DNA of 54,478 nucleotides, taken from an uncultured Pelagibacteraceae bacterium. Its GTDB lineage: Bacteria > Pseudomonadota > Alphaproteobacteria > Pelagibacterales > Pelagibacteraceae. The translations under genes were made by a program, and so were the position numbers. The notes beneath the pieces were generated by a model. That model was not told the origin of the DNA, did no database searches, and saw only the letters and a program-made list of their open reading frames with translations. Positions 25,623 to 33,927 of this stretch are shown here, piece after piece. Where the stretch lies: contig CACANA010000002.1 in NCBI GenBank assembly GCA_902533775.1, positions 1 through 54,478 on the forward strand. The letters are read 5' to 3'. How positions within the stretch are numbered: position 1 is the first letter of the stretch; every line of letters starts with the position of its first letter.

Positions 25623-26565
25623 AAAAACTAGAGCTTTTATATGTGGCATTAGTGGACATAATTTAAAAAAAAGTGAAGTAAGTTTTTTAAAAAAATATAA
25701 GCCATGGGGAATAATCCTTTTTTCAAGAAATATAAAATCAATCAATCAAGTTCAAAAATTAACTGGTTCGATTAAAAAAATATTTAAAAACTCTAATTAT
25801 CCAATTCTAATTGATGAAGAAGGTGGAAGAGTAAGTAGATTAAGAAAATTCATAGATAATTCCATTTTTAGTGCAAAATATTTTGGTGATTTATATTCAA
25901 AAGATAGAAAAAAATTTGATATTTATTTCAATGTTTATGTTAAGCAAATATCCTATTTGTTAAGACTTATTGGTATTAATATTAATACAGTTCCCGTATT
26001 GGATTTAAGACGAAATAAGTCTCATAAAATTATAGGTGATCGATCCTATTCAAATGATAAAAAAACTCTGTCTAAAATTAGCGATATATCTATCGAAAAA
26101 TTTCACGAAAATAGGGTTGGCACAGTAATTAAACATCTTCCAGGTCATGGTTTAGCTAAAGTTGATAGTCATTATAAATTACCAGTTATAGACAAAGATC
26201 TAAAGTATCTTAAAAAATATGATTTTTTTCCATTTACCAAAAAAAAATCTGTTTTAGGTATGACCGGTCATTTGTTGTTTAAGAAACTTGATCCGATAAA
26301 TAACGTTTCACATTCTAAAAAAATCATAAAAATGATTAGAACAGAAATATCATTCAAGGGAATATTAATGTCAGATGATATTTCTATGGGTGCTCTTAAA
26401 GGTAATTTAAAAAATAACGTTATTAAATCTTTTCGTGCAGGTTGTAATTTGGTGCTTCATTGCAATGGAAAAATGAGAGAAATGAATGTGGTAGGTCAAA
26501 ATTCACCTTATATCGATGATTTTATTGTAAAAAAAACTTCTAAATTAATTCAAATAATAAGTTAA
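25615..26565 (+). CDS. nagZ: Beta-N-acetylhexosaminidase (GH3)
   Basis: 316 residues with NagZ motifs: DEEGGRVSRL (67-76), the catalytic loop KHLPGHGLAKVDSH (173-186) with the general acid/base Asp-His pair, and LMSDDISMGAL (251-261) with the nucleophile Asp. It removes GlcNAc from muropeptides during cell-wall recycling. It sits between argS and scpA as usual for the group. Confidence 0.92.
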   Translation: MIKKTRAFICGISGHNLKKSEVSFLKKYKPWGIILFSRNIKSINQVQKLTGSIKKIFKNSNYPILIDEEGGRVSRLRKFIDNSIFSAKYFGDLYSKDRKKFDIYFNVYVKQISYLLRLIGININTVPVLDLRRNKSHKIIGDRSYSNDKKTLSKISDISIEKFHENRVGTVIKHLPGHGLAKVDSHYKLPVIDKDLKYLKKYDFFPFTKKKSVLGMTGHLLFKKLDPINNVSHSKKIIKMIRTEISFKGILMSDDISMGALKGNLKNNVIKSFRAGCNLVLHCNGKMREMNVVGQNSPYIDDFIVKKTSKLIQIIS

Positions 26566-26575
26566 ATTTAAATCC

Positions 26576-27307
26576 ATGAGTGATTCTTTAGAATTTAATG
26601 TTGATCTTAGTAATTACTCTGGATCATTAGAAATACTTTTAGATTTAGCAAAATCACAAAAAGTTGATTTGGAAAATATATCAATCACCAAATTAGCAGA
26701 TCAATTTCATGATTTTATAACAAAAACTGAAAATTTAAATTTAGAATTAGCCTCAGAATATTTGCTTATGGCTACTTGGTTAACTTATCTTAAATCTAAA
26801 CTACTATTACCAGAAACAGAAGAAGAGGAATTTAAAGCACTTGAAGTGGCAGAAAAATTAAAGCTCCAACTTAAAAAACTAGAATTAATAAGATTATTGT
26901 CTTCTCAGATGTTGAGCAGAAAAAGATTAGGCAAAGATATTTTTATGAGAGGTTCAAAAAGTGGAATGAGATCAATTTATAATTCTCAATATTCATTAAC
27001 ATTGTTTGAATTATTAAAAACGTATTCAAATATCGTAATGACAAAAGATTTTCAGAGAATGAATATTCCGAAACTCCCAGTATTTACTACTGAAGAAGGT
27101 ATTAAAGTTATAAAAGAGTTTTACAATAATTTAAATGATTGGAAAAATATGACTGATCTAATACCAAAAAATTTTAGAAATTCTAAAACTTTAAGTAAGA
27201 CAGGTAATGCAGGAATTTTTGCTGGATCTTTAGAGCTTGCAAAAGAAGGCAATATATCTATTAAACAAGATAATTTATTTGAGGATATATATATTAAAAA
27301 AATCTAA
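26576..27307 (+). CDS. scpA: Segregation and condensation protein A
   Basis: 243 residues. N-terminal kleisin segment with YSGSLEILLDLAKSQKVDLENISITKLADQF and EYLLMATWLTYLKSKLLLP, the classical ScpA signature, plus a short C-terminal winged-helix region. It bridges the SMC heads in chromosome condensation together with ScpB. Its stop codon overlaps the scpB start. Confidence 0.93.
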   Translation: MSDSLEFNVDLSNYSGSLEILLDLAKSQKVDLENISITKLADQFHDFITKTENLNLELASEYLLMATWLTYLKSKLLLPETEEEEFKALEVAEKLKLQLKKLELIRLLSSQMLSRKRLGKDIFMRGSKSGMRSIYNSQYSLTLFELLKTYSNIVMTKDFQRMNIPKLPVFTTEEGIKVIKEFYNNLNDWKNMTDLIPKNFRNSKTLSKTGNAGIFAGSLELAKEGNISIKQDNLFEDIYIKKI

Positions 27308-27999
27308 TGAATAAATTAAAAAAAAATAATGTTGTATCATTTCCATCTAAATTAAGTGATGTTGATAAAGAAATAGAAGCTATTGTTTTTGCAGCAGCAG
27401 AGCCTTTAAATATTGAAACTATCGAAAATAAAATTTCAAAAAAGACAGATGTTGAAAAATCTTTACTAAAACTTCAGAATTTTTATTCTGATCGTGGAAT
27501 AAATTTAGTCTGTATTTCCAATAAGTGGTCTTTTAGAACTTCACCAAATTTATCCTCATTAATGTCTCAACAAAAAACTGTTGAAAAAAAATTATCAAAG
27601 GCCGCGATAGAAACACTTGCAATTATTGTTTATCATCAACCAGTCACTAGAGCTGAAATAGAAGAAATTCGTGGAGTTGCGTTTGGAAATAATACACTTG
27701 AGATTTTGATGGAATTGAACTGGGTTAGACCTCAAGGTCGAAAAGATGCCCCTGGTAAACCTATTCAATATGGAACAACAGATGACTTTTTAAGTCATTT
27801 CAATCTCCAAAAATTGTCAGACCTTCCAACCGTTGATGAATTAGGAACTGCAGGTCTTATTGATACATCTAGTGTAGATGCATCTATATTTGGAACAGGC
27901 AAATTCTATAAAGAAAAACAAGAGGATAAAAAGGAAAATATATACTCTGATATAGATGAGATGCTTAATAGCACTCTTAATACTGATAACGATAAATAA
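27307..27999 (+). CDS. scpB: Segregation and condensation protein B
   Basis: 230 residues. Tandem winged helices: EIEAIVFAAAEPLNIETI at the start and KAAIETLAIIVYHQPVTRAEIEEIRGV in the second, both diagnostic, followed by GRKDAPGKPIQYGTT. The C-terminal 50 residues are acidic and variable. Partner of ScpA in the SMC complex. Confidence 0.93.
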   Translation: MNKLKKNNVVSFPSKLSDVDKEIEAIVFAAAEPLNIETIENKISKKTDVEKSLLKLQNFYSDRGINLVCISNKWSFRTSPNLSSLMSQQKTVEKKLSKAAIETLAIIVYHQPVTRAEIEEIRGVAFGNNTLEILMELNWVRPQGRKDAPGKPIQYGTTDDFLSHFNLQKLSDLPTVDELGTAGLIDTSSVDASIFGTGKFYKEKQEDKKENIYSDIDEMLNSTLNTDNDK

Positions 28000-28041
28000 A
28001 AAAATAGTTTTAAAACTAAAATTATAAGGTTATAAGTAATT

Positions 28042-28239
28042 ATGAGTATAGGATTTTGGCAAATTGCAATTGTAGTAATTTTAGTAGTATTACTTTTTGG
28101 TAGAGGTAAAATCTCTAGTCTAATGGGTGATGTTGCTAAAGGAATTAAAAGTTTTAAAAAAGGTATGGCTACAGATGCTACAGAAGATAGCCAACCAAAA
28201 AATATATCTGAAAATCAAGACTCAGACAAAAAAGAGTAA
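28042..28239 (+). CDS. tatA: Twin-arginine translocase subunit TatA
   Basis: 65 residues: one N-terminal membrane helix (about 4-20), the hinge [24 protein letters not shown] forming the amphipathic helix, and an acidic tail. TatA oligomers form the pore for folded proteins. Three bases before tatB. Confidence 0.92.
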   Translation: MSIGFWQIAIVVILVVLLFGRGKISSLMGDVAKGIKSFKKGMATDATEDSQPKNISENQDSDKKE

Positions 28240-28242
28240 TCA

Positions 28243-28479
28243 ATGCCACAGATCGGCTGGTTTGAAATATTAATAATAGTATCTATTGCAATAATAGTTG
28301 TAGGACCAAAAGACTTTCCTGTAATGTTAAAAAAAGTTGGATCATGGATAGGTTCAGCCAAAAGATATTTTTCAGATGTTCAAAATCAAGTTACAGAAAT
28401 AACTGATGTTTCAATTAAAGAAGAATTAAAAAAAAATACTGAAATTATGAAAGAGGATAAACCTAAAGATGACAGCTAA
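28243..28479 (+). CDS. tatB: Twin-arginine translocase subunit TatB
   Basis: 78 residues, short for the family. One membrane helix with PQIGWFEILIIVSIAIIVVGPKDFP, the TatB-type Glu in the helix and GPKDFP hinge, then an amphipathic helix and charged tail. TatB with TatC recognises twin-arginine signals. It overlaps tatC by 11 bases. Confidence 0.9.
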   Translation: MPQIGWFEILIIVSIAIIVVGPKDFPVMLKKVGSWIGSAKRYFSDVQNQVTEITDVSIKEELKKNTEIMKEDKPKDDS

Positions 28480-29242
28480 AAAAAAAGAAACAGGTTTTAT
28501 AAGTCATCTTACTGAATTAAGACAAAGACTAATAAATTCATTTATCTTCTTAGCAGTATTATTTGTGGTTTGTTACTATTTTTCTGAATACATATATGGA
28601 TTTTTAGTTGAGCCTTACGCTAATGCTGTAAAGGATGATAATGTTGATAGAAGATTAATCTTTACTGCTCTTCAAGAAACATTTTTAACATATCTTAAAG
28701 TTTCTTTTTTTGCTGCTTTCTTTGTAACTAGTCCATATATCCTTATTCAAATTTGGAAATTTATTGCACCAGGATTATACACACATGAAAAGAAAGCAAT
28801 TATGCCTTACTTAGTAATTACACCAATACTTTTTTTACTAGGAGGTATGCTTGTTTATTATCTAATTATGCCACTAGCATTTAAATTCTTTTTATCATTT
28901 GAAAGTGCGGGTCTTGGAACTAGCTTACCGATTCAATTAGAAGCTAAAGTAAATGAATACTTATCTCTTGTGATGAAGTTAATTTTTGCATTTGGATTAA
29001 GTTTTCAGCTACCAGTTGTATTAAGTTTGCTTGCAAGAATAGGAGTTGTAAATTCAACTTATTTAAGAGAGAGAAGAAAATATTTTGTTGTAATAATATT
29101 TGCTGCTGCTGCAATATTAACTCCACCAGATCCAATTACACAAATAGGTTTAGCAATACCTTTGTTAATTTTATATGAATTATCAATTTTTTCTGTAAAT
29201 ATTATCGAAAAGAAAGCTCAAGAGAGAAATGCACAATATTAA
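28469..29242 (+). CDS. tatC: Twin-arginine translocase subunit TatC
   Basis: 257 residues, six membrane helices. Cytoplasmic N-terminal FISHLTELRQRLI motif and the loop YLRERRKYFVVIIF, both conserved in TatC. It forms the signal-peptide receptor. A likely substrate in this window is the M48 lipoprotein with an RR signal. Its end overlaps serS by 14 bases. Confidence 0.94.
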   Translation: MTAKKKETGFISHLTELRQRLINSFIFLAVLFVVCYYFSEYIYGFLVEPYANAVKDDNVDRRLIFTALQETFLTYLKVSFFAAFFVTSPYILIQIWKFIAPGLYTHEKKAIMPYLVITPILFLLGGMLVYYLIMPLAFKFFLSFESAGLGTSLPIQLEAKVNEYLSLVMKLIFAFGLSFQLPVVLSLLARIGVVNSTYLRERRKYFVVIIFAAAAILTPPDPITQIGLAIPLLILYELSIFSVNIIEKKAQERNAQY

Positions 29243-30488
29243 GGATATTAGAAAAGATATCGATAATTTTAAAAATACAATTAAAAATCGAAACGTTGAT
29301 GTAGACTTTGACCAAATATTATATCTTGATGAAGAAAATAGAAAATTAATTCAAGAAAAAGAAAAATTAGAAATGGAAAAAAAATCTATTTCTAAATCTA
29401 AAGATGAAACCCTTTTTCAAAAGTCAAAAGAAATTTCAAATAAAATAGATGATTTAAGTAAAAATCAAAAAAATGTTAAAGACCAACTTGATCAGATATT
29501 AAGTAATATTCCTAATTTACCATTGAATGATGTTCCCGTAGGTAAGGATGAAAACAGCAATAAAGAGGTTGTAAAATCTGGTGAAATTAAAGAAATGAGT
29601 TTTAAACCAAAATCTCATTATGAAATTGGTGAAAAACTGAAAATGTTAGATTTTGATTTAGCAACAAAAACAACTGGATCAAGATTTGTTTTTGTTAAAG
29701 ACAAATTAGCATCATTAGAAAGAGCAATTTCTAATTTTATGATTGATACACATGTCAATAATAATGGCTACACTGAAATCTCTCCACCTTTAATGGCTAC
29801 AGACAATACTATGTTTGGAACTGGCCAATTGCCCAAATTTGAAAATGATCAATTCGAAATTAAGTTTGATGATAAAAATGATAGAAAGTTTTTAATCCCT
29901 ACTGCTGAAGTTATCTTAACTAATATGGTTAAAAATCAGATATTAAATCTAAAATCTTTGCCAATGAGATTAGTTGCATCAACACCTTGTTTTAGAAAAG
30001 AAGCTGGAAGTTATGGTAAAGATACAAAGGGCATGATTAGACAACATCAATTTTATAAAGTTGAATTAGTCAGTATTGTAGAAAATAATAAATGCATTGA
30101 AGAACTAGAGAGAATGACTAATTGTGCAACTAAAATTTTAGATGATTTACAATTACCTTACAGAAAAATTATTTTAAGCACTGGTGATATGGGTTTTAGT
30201 GCAGAAAAAACTTATGACATAGAGGTTTGGCTTCCATCTGAAAATAAATATAGAGAAATATCAAGCTGTTCTTCATGTGGAACATTTCAAGCTAAAAGAA
30301 TGAAAGCTAGATATAAAAATAATAATAACGAAAATGAATTTGTTGGTACTTTAAATGGGAGCGGACTTGCCGTTGGTAGAACTTTAATTGCGATATTAGA
30401 AAATTATCAAACTGAGGATGGTTCAATAACTATTCCTGAAAAACTAAGACCATATATGAACAATATGGAGAAAATAGGTATCAATTAA
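29229..30488 (+). CDS. serS: Seryl-tRNA synthetase
   Basis: 419 residues: N-terminal coiled-coil arm (about 25-100), then the class II catalytic core with motif 2 (CFRKEAGSYGKDTKGMIRQHQF) and motif 3 (NGSGLAVGRTLIAILENYQ). It charges tRNA-Ser; a tRNA-Ser(UGA) is in this window. In related genomes surE and pcm often follow; here yajC comes next. Confidence 0.95.
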   Translation: MHNIKDIRKDIDNFKNTIKNRNVDVDFDQILYLDEENRKLIQEKEKLEMEKKSISKSKDETLFQKSKEISNKIDDLSKNQKNVKDQLDQILSNIPNLPLNDVPVGKDENSNKEVVKSGEIKEMSFKPKSHYEIGEKLKMLDFDLATKTTGSRFVFVKDKLASLERAISNFMIDTHVNNNGYTEISPPLMATDNTMFGTGQLPKFENDQFEIKFDDKNDRKFLIPTAEVILTNMVKNQILNLKSLPMRLVASTPCFRKEAGSYGKDTKGMIRQHQFYKVELVSIVENNKCIEELERMTNCATKILDDLQLPYRKIILSTGDMGFSAEKTYDIEVWLPSENKYREISSCSSCGTFQAKRMKARYKNNNNENEFVGTLNGSGLAVGRTLIAILENYQTEDGSITIPEKLRPYMNNMEKIGIN

Positions 30489-30545
30489 GAGTTGTCTTCT
30501 AAAAGTATATAGTATAAATAATCGTTAACTTTTTAAGGACTTAAC

Positions 30546-30830
30546 ATGGACGCAGGAATTGGACAATTTATACCCCTAATTTTAATATTCGTAATATTTT
30601 ACTTTTTCTTAATTAGACCCCAGCAAAAGAAAGTTAAAGAACATAAGGCTATGGTTGAAGCTTTAAAGCGTGGAGATAAAGTTATTACTTCTGGTGGTAT
30701 CGTTGGCACTGTTGAACGAGTTATCGATAATGAAAAAGTAGAAGTTATGATAGCTGAAAATGTTAAAGTTGAAATTGTTCGAGCTACAGGAATACAAGGA
30801 CTAGTTACTAAAGCTGAACCAAAAAAATAA
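30546..30830 (+). CDS. yajC: Sec translocon accessory subunit YajC
   Basis: 94 residues: one membrane helix (about 8-24), then FLIRPQQKKVKEHKAMVEALKRGDKVITSGGIVGTV, the YajC signature. It associates with SecDF. Followed 12 bases later by secD. Confidence 0.93.
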   Translation: MDAGIGQFIPLILIFVIFYFFLIRPQQKKVKEHKAMVEALKRGDKVITSGGIVGTVERVIDNEKVEVMIAENVKVEIVRATGIQGLVTKAEPKK

Positions 30831-30842
30831 TAACTTCCTAAA

Positions 30843-32396
30843 GTGTTATATTTTTCTAAATTAAGAGTTTTTAGTGTTTTAATTTTTACACTTGTTATTT
30901 CATATTTTACTATTTCCAACTTTACAAAAGTTGATGATGAATTTTTCTCAAAAAATATAAAATTAGGATTAGATTTACAAGGTGGCTCTTATTTATTGTT
31001 AGAGATAGATAACGAACCAGTCATTACTCAAAGATTGCAAAGTAAAGTATTAGAGTTTAAAAAATTTTTCAAAGATAAAGATATTAAGGTTAGAAATTTT
31101 GTAATTGAGGATAAGTCAATTATATTCGATGTTGAAAATTCTAAGATTGAGGATGTTAAATCTCTTTTAGATGATGATAAAAGTGAGATAAATCCTTATT
31201 TTCAACAATATAAATCCCATCAATTTAACTTTGAAAACATGGATACCTCATTCAAGTTAGAATTTTCTGACTATGGATTAGTATTGTTAAAAAATTCCTC
31301 ATTAGATCAAGCAATTGAAATTGTAAGAAGAAGAGTTGATGAAGTGGGAACTAATGAGCCAAATATTTTAAAAAGAGGTAATGATAGAATTCTTGTTGAG
31401 TTGCCAGGATTAGACGATCCTGGTAGAATTAAATCTTTATTAGGTAAAACAGCAAACTTAACATTCCAATTTATATCCAGTAGTACCGAAGAATCATTTG
31501 GAACAGAAAAACTTTTTTTTGAGGATGGCTCTAGTGAAGCCATTGTTAGTAAACGAATTGTTTTAAGTGGTGATAATCTTATGGATGCCAAGCCAACTAT
31601 GAATAATCAAACTAATGAGACAGTTGTTTCATTTAGTTTAGATAGGGTAGGAGCAAAAAAGTTTGGTAAAGCGACTTCAAATGGTGTTGGAAAAAGGTTA
31701 GCAATTGTTTTGGATGGAAAAATTATTAGTGCTCCTGAAGTCAGAGAACCAATTATTGGAGGAAATGGACAGATATCTGGTAATTTCACCTTTCAATCAG
31801 CAACAGATTTGGCTTTACTATTAAGATCTGGTGCTTTGCCGGCTCCACTTAATATTATCGAAGAAAGAACTGTAGGTCCTGACCTTGGAAAAGACTCAAT
31901 TAATGCAGGAATTATGTCATTGATAATAGGATTTATCTTAGTCGTTGCCTTTATGTTTTATAAATATAGATTTTTTGGCTTAATAGCTAACTTAGCCTTA
32001 ATTTCTAATTTATTTTTATTAGTAGGTATTCTAACATTATTTGAAGCAACTCTTACACTCCCTGGAATTGCAGGTATTATTTTAACAGTAGGTATGGCTG
32101 TTGATGCAAATGTTTTAATTTTTGAGAGAATTAAAGAAGAATTAAAAAATGAAAATAATTCAATTGTAGCTTTTGATTCTGGGTATACAAAATCACGAAC
32201 AACAATTTTAGATGCCAATATTACAACTTTAATCGCTGCAGTAATCCTATTTTTTATGGGATCAGGTCCAATTAAAGGATTTTCTATAACGCTTGGAGTT
32301 GGAATACTTACAACATTATTTTCAGTATATTTCATTGCTCGTCTGATTACTGCTTACTATGTCATCAAAAATAAACACAAGGAAAAACTTATATAA
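30843..32396 (+). CDS. secD: Protein translocase subunit SecD
   Basis: 517 residues from a GTG. First helix, then the periplasmic P1 domain with LGLDLQGGSYLLLEID, and five C-terminal helices with AGIILTVGMAVDANVLIFERIKEEL (proton-relay Asp). It uses the proton gradient to pull proteins out of the Sec channel. Overlaps secF by one base. Confidence 0.94.
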   Translation: MLYFSKLRVFSVLIFTLVISYFTISNFTKVDDEFFSKNIKLGLDLQGGSYLLLEIDNEPVITQRLQSKVLEFKKFFKDKDIKVRNFVIEDKSIIFDVENSKIEDVKSLLDDDKSEINPYFQQYKSHQFNFENMDTSFKLEFSDYGLVLLKNSSLDQAIEIVRRRVDEVGTNEPNILKRGNDRILVELPGLDDPGRIKSLLGKTANLTFQFISSSTEESFGTEKLFFEDGSSEAIVSKRIVLSGDNLMDAKPTMNNQTNETVVSFSLDRVGAKKFGKATSNGVGKRLAIVLDGKIISAPEVREPIIGGNGQISGNFTFQSATDLALLLRSGALPAPLNIIEERTVGPDLGKDSINAGIMSLIIGFILVVAFMFYKYRFFGLIANLALISNLFLLVGILTLFEATLTLPGIAGIILTVGMAVDANVLIFERIKEELKNENNSIVAFDSGYTKSRTTILDANITTLIAAVILFFMGSGPIKGFSITLGVGILTTLFSVYFIARLITAYYVIKNKHKEKLI

Positions 32397-33289
32397 TGAA
32401 AACAATCTATTTTAATAAGTTTTATAAAAGTTTTAATATACTTTCAGGTATATTAATTATTGCTTCCTTGGTTTTCTTAATTTTTAAAGGATTGAATTTT
32501 GGTGTTGATTTTAAAGGGGGTACTTTAATAGAGCTAAGAACTGACAAATCTTCTGCTAATATCACAAAAATAAGAGATAGTTTTAATCAAATGAATCTTG
32601 GTGATGTTTCAGTGAAAAATTTTGGTAATGAAACAGATTTTGTAGTTAAATTTGAAAAACAAAATTCAAATGACCCACAATTTATAGAAGAGATAAAAAC
32701 TAAGTTATCAAATTCGATAGGTACGGTTGATTTTAGAAGAGTTGAAAATGTTGGACCAAAAGTTAGTGCAGAACTTTTGAGATCAGGTGTAATAGCAATA
32801 GCTTTATCTTTGGCAGCTATGCTTTTATATATATGGATCAGATTTGAGTGGCAATTTAGTCTTGGAGCTATTTTAGCTTTATTTCATGACGTTATAATTA
32901 CATTAGGAGTATTTTCTGTCTTTTCATTAGAAATCAATCTTTCTATTGTTGCAGCTGTTTTAACAATAGTTGGATATTCAATGAATGATACAGTTGTAAT
33001 ATTTGATAGAGTTAGAGAAAATTTGCGTAAATATGCAGATGTTAAAATATTTGAACTAACAAATATCTCAATAAATGAAACTTTATCACGAACAATAATA
33101 ACTTCAGTTACTACATTGTTGGCACTTTTATCTATATTTATTTTTGGTGGAGAAATATTAAAAGGATTTTCATTAGCAATGATATTAGGAGTAATTTTTG
33201 GAACTTACTCATCAATTTATATTGCAAACCCAGTACTAGTCTCTTTAAAAGTTAGCCAAAGAACAATTGTTAAGGAAGAAAAAGAATAA
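32396..33289 (+). CDS. secF: Protein translocase subunit SecF
   Basis: 297 residues: GLNFGVDFKGGTLIELR after the first helix, RRVENVGPKVSAELLRSG before the second, and VGYSMNDTVVIFDRVRENLRKY as the conserved relay helix. Partner of SecD. It ends directly against the stop codon of the convergent membrane protein gene. Confidence 0.94.
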   Translation: MKTIYFNKFYKSFNILSGILIIASLVFLIFKGLNFGVDFKGGTLIELRTDKSSANITKIRDSFNQMNLGDVSVKNFGNETDFVVKFEKQNSNDPQFIEEIKTKLSNSIGTVDFRRVENVGPKVSAELLRSGVIAIALSLAAMLLYIWIRFEWQFSLGAILALFHDVIITLGVFSVFSLEINLSIVAAVLTIVGYSMNDTVVIFDRVRENLRKYADVKIFELTNISINETLSRTIITSVTTLLALLSIFIFGGEILKGFSLAMILGVIFGTYSSIYIANPVLVSLKVSQRTIVKEEKE

Positions 33290-33892
33290 TTAATAAAGAT
33301 TTTGTGCCGCTACCATTGTTAATAACATTGGTAATGATAAAAGTGTGTTTGTTCTAGAAAACAGCATTGCAGTCTTTGCCGATTTAGCTTTAACTTCAGG
33401 TTCACACTCTACCATACCTAAAGCTCTTTTTTGATTTGGCCATATAACAAACCAAACATTGAATGCCATAATTAATCCTAACCACATTCCAATTCCTATT
33501 GCAGTATTTTTTCCTCCACCTGATCCAATTCCTAATGTCATCGCTTGATGAACGTATCCATTAAAATAGGCTAATAATAACCCTGATACGATTGTAAATA
33601 GCGCTGCCCATCTAAACCAAAATAATGCTGCAGGAGCTATAACTTTGCCTATTGCTGGTTTTTGTTCATCTGGAATTTTAGCCATGTTAGGAATTTGAAC
33701 AAAATTGAAATACCACAGTAAACCAATCCACATAATACTTACAGTTACATGAACGTATCTTAATAACCAGCTCCAAAATAAAACATCAAAATCAAATCCA
33801 CCATTACCTATGTAAAGACCAATGAATAGTAATATTGCAATAGCCAATGATAAATGAACAGTCTTTGATAATGATTGTAATATCGAAGTCAT
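33290..33892 (-). CDS. PuuD-like integral membrane protein (urate-hydroxylase N-terminal domain only)
   Basis: 200 residues with five or six helices. The sequence FWSWLLRYVHVTVSIMWIGLLWYFNFVQIP matches the membrane domain of PuuD-type urate hydroxylases, but the C-terminal cytochrome c domain found in full-length PuuD (about 400 residues) is absent. Several helix histidines could bind haem. Isolated membrane-only versions are widespread in alphaproteobacteria and their function is not settled, so urate oxidation should not be assumed. Confidence 0.72.
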   Translation of the reverse strand: MTSILQSLSKTVHLSLAIAILLFIGLYIGNGGFDFDVLFWSWLLRYVHVTVSIMWIGLLWYFNFVQIPNMAKIPDEQKPAIGKVIAPAALFWFRWAALFTIVSGLLLAYFNGYVHQAMTLGIGSGGGKNTAIGIGMWLGLIMAFNVWFVIWPNQKRALGMVECEPEVKAKSAKTAMLFSRTNTLLSLPMLLTMVAAQNLY

Positions 33893-33927
33893 CTATAGAA
33901 TGATTTTATATTATTTTTCTATAAAGA

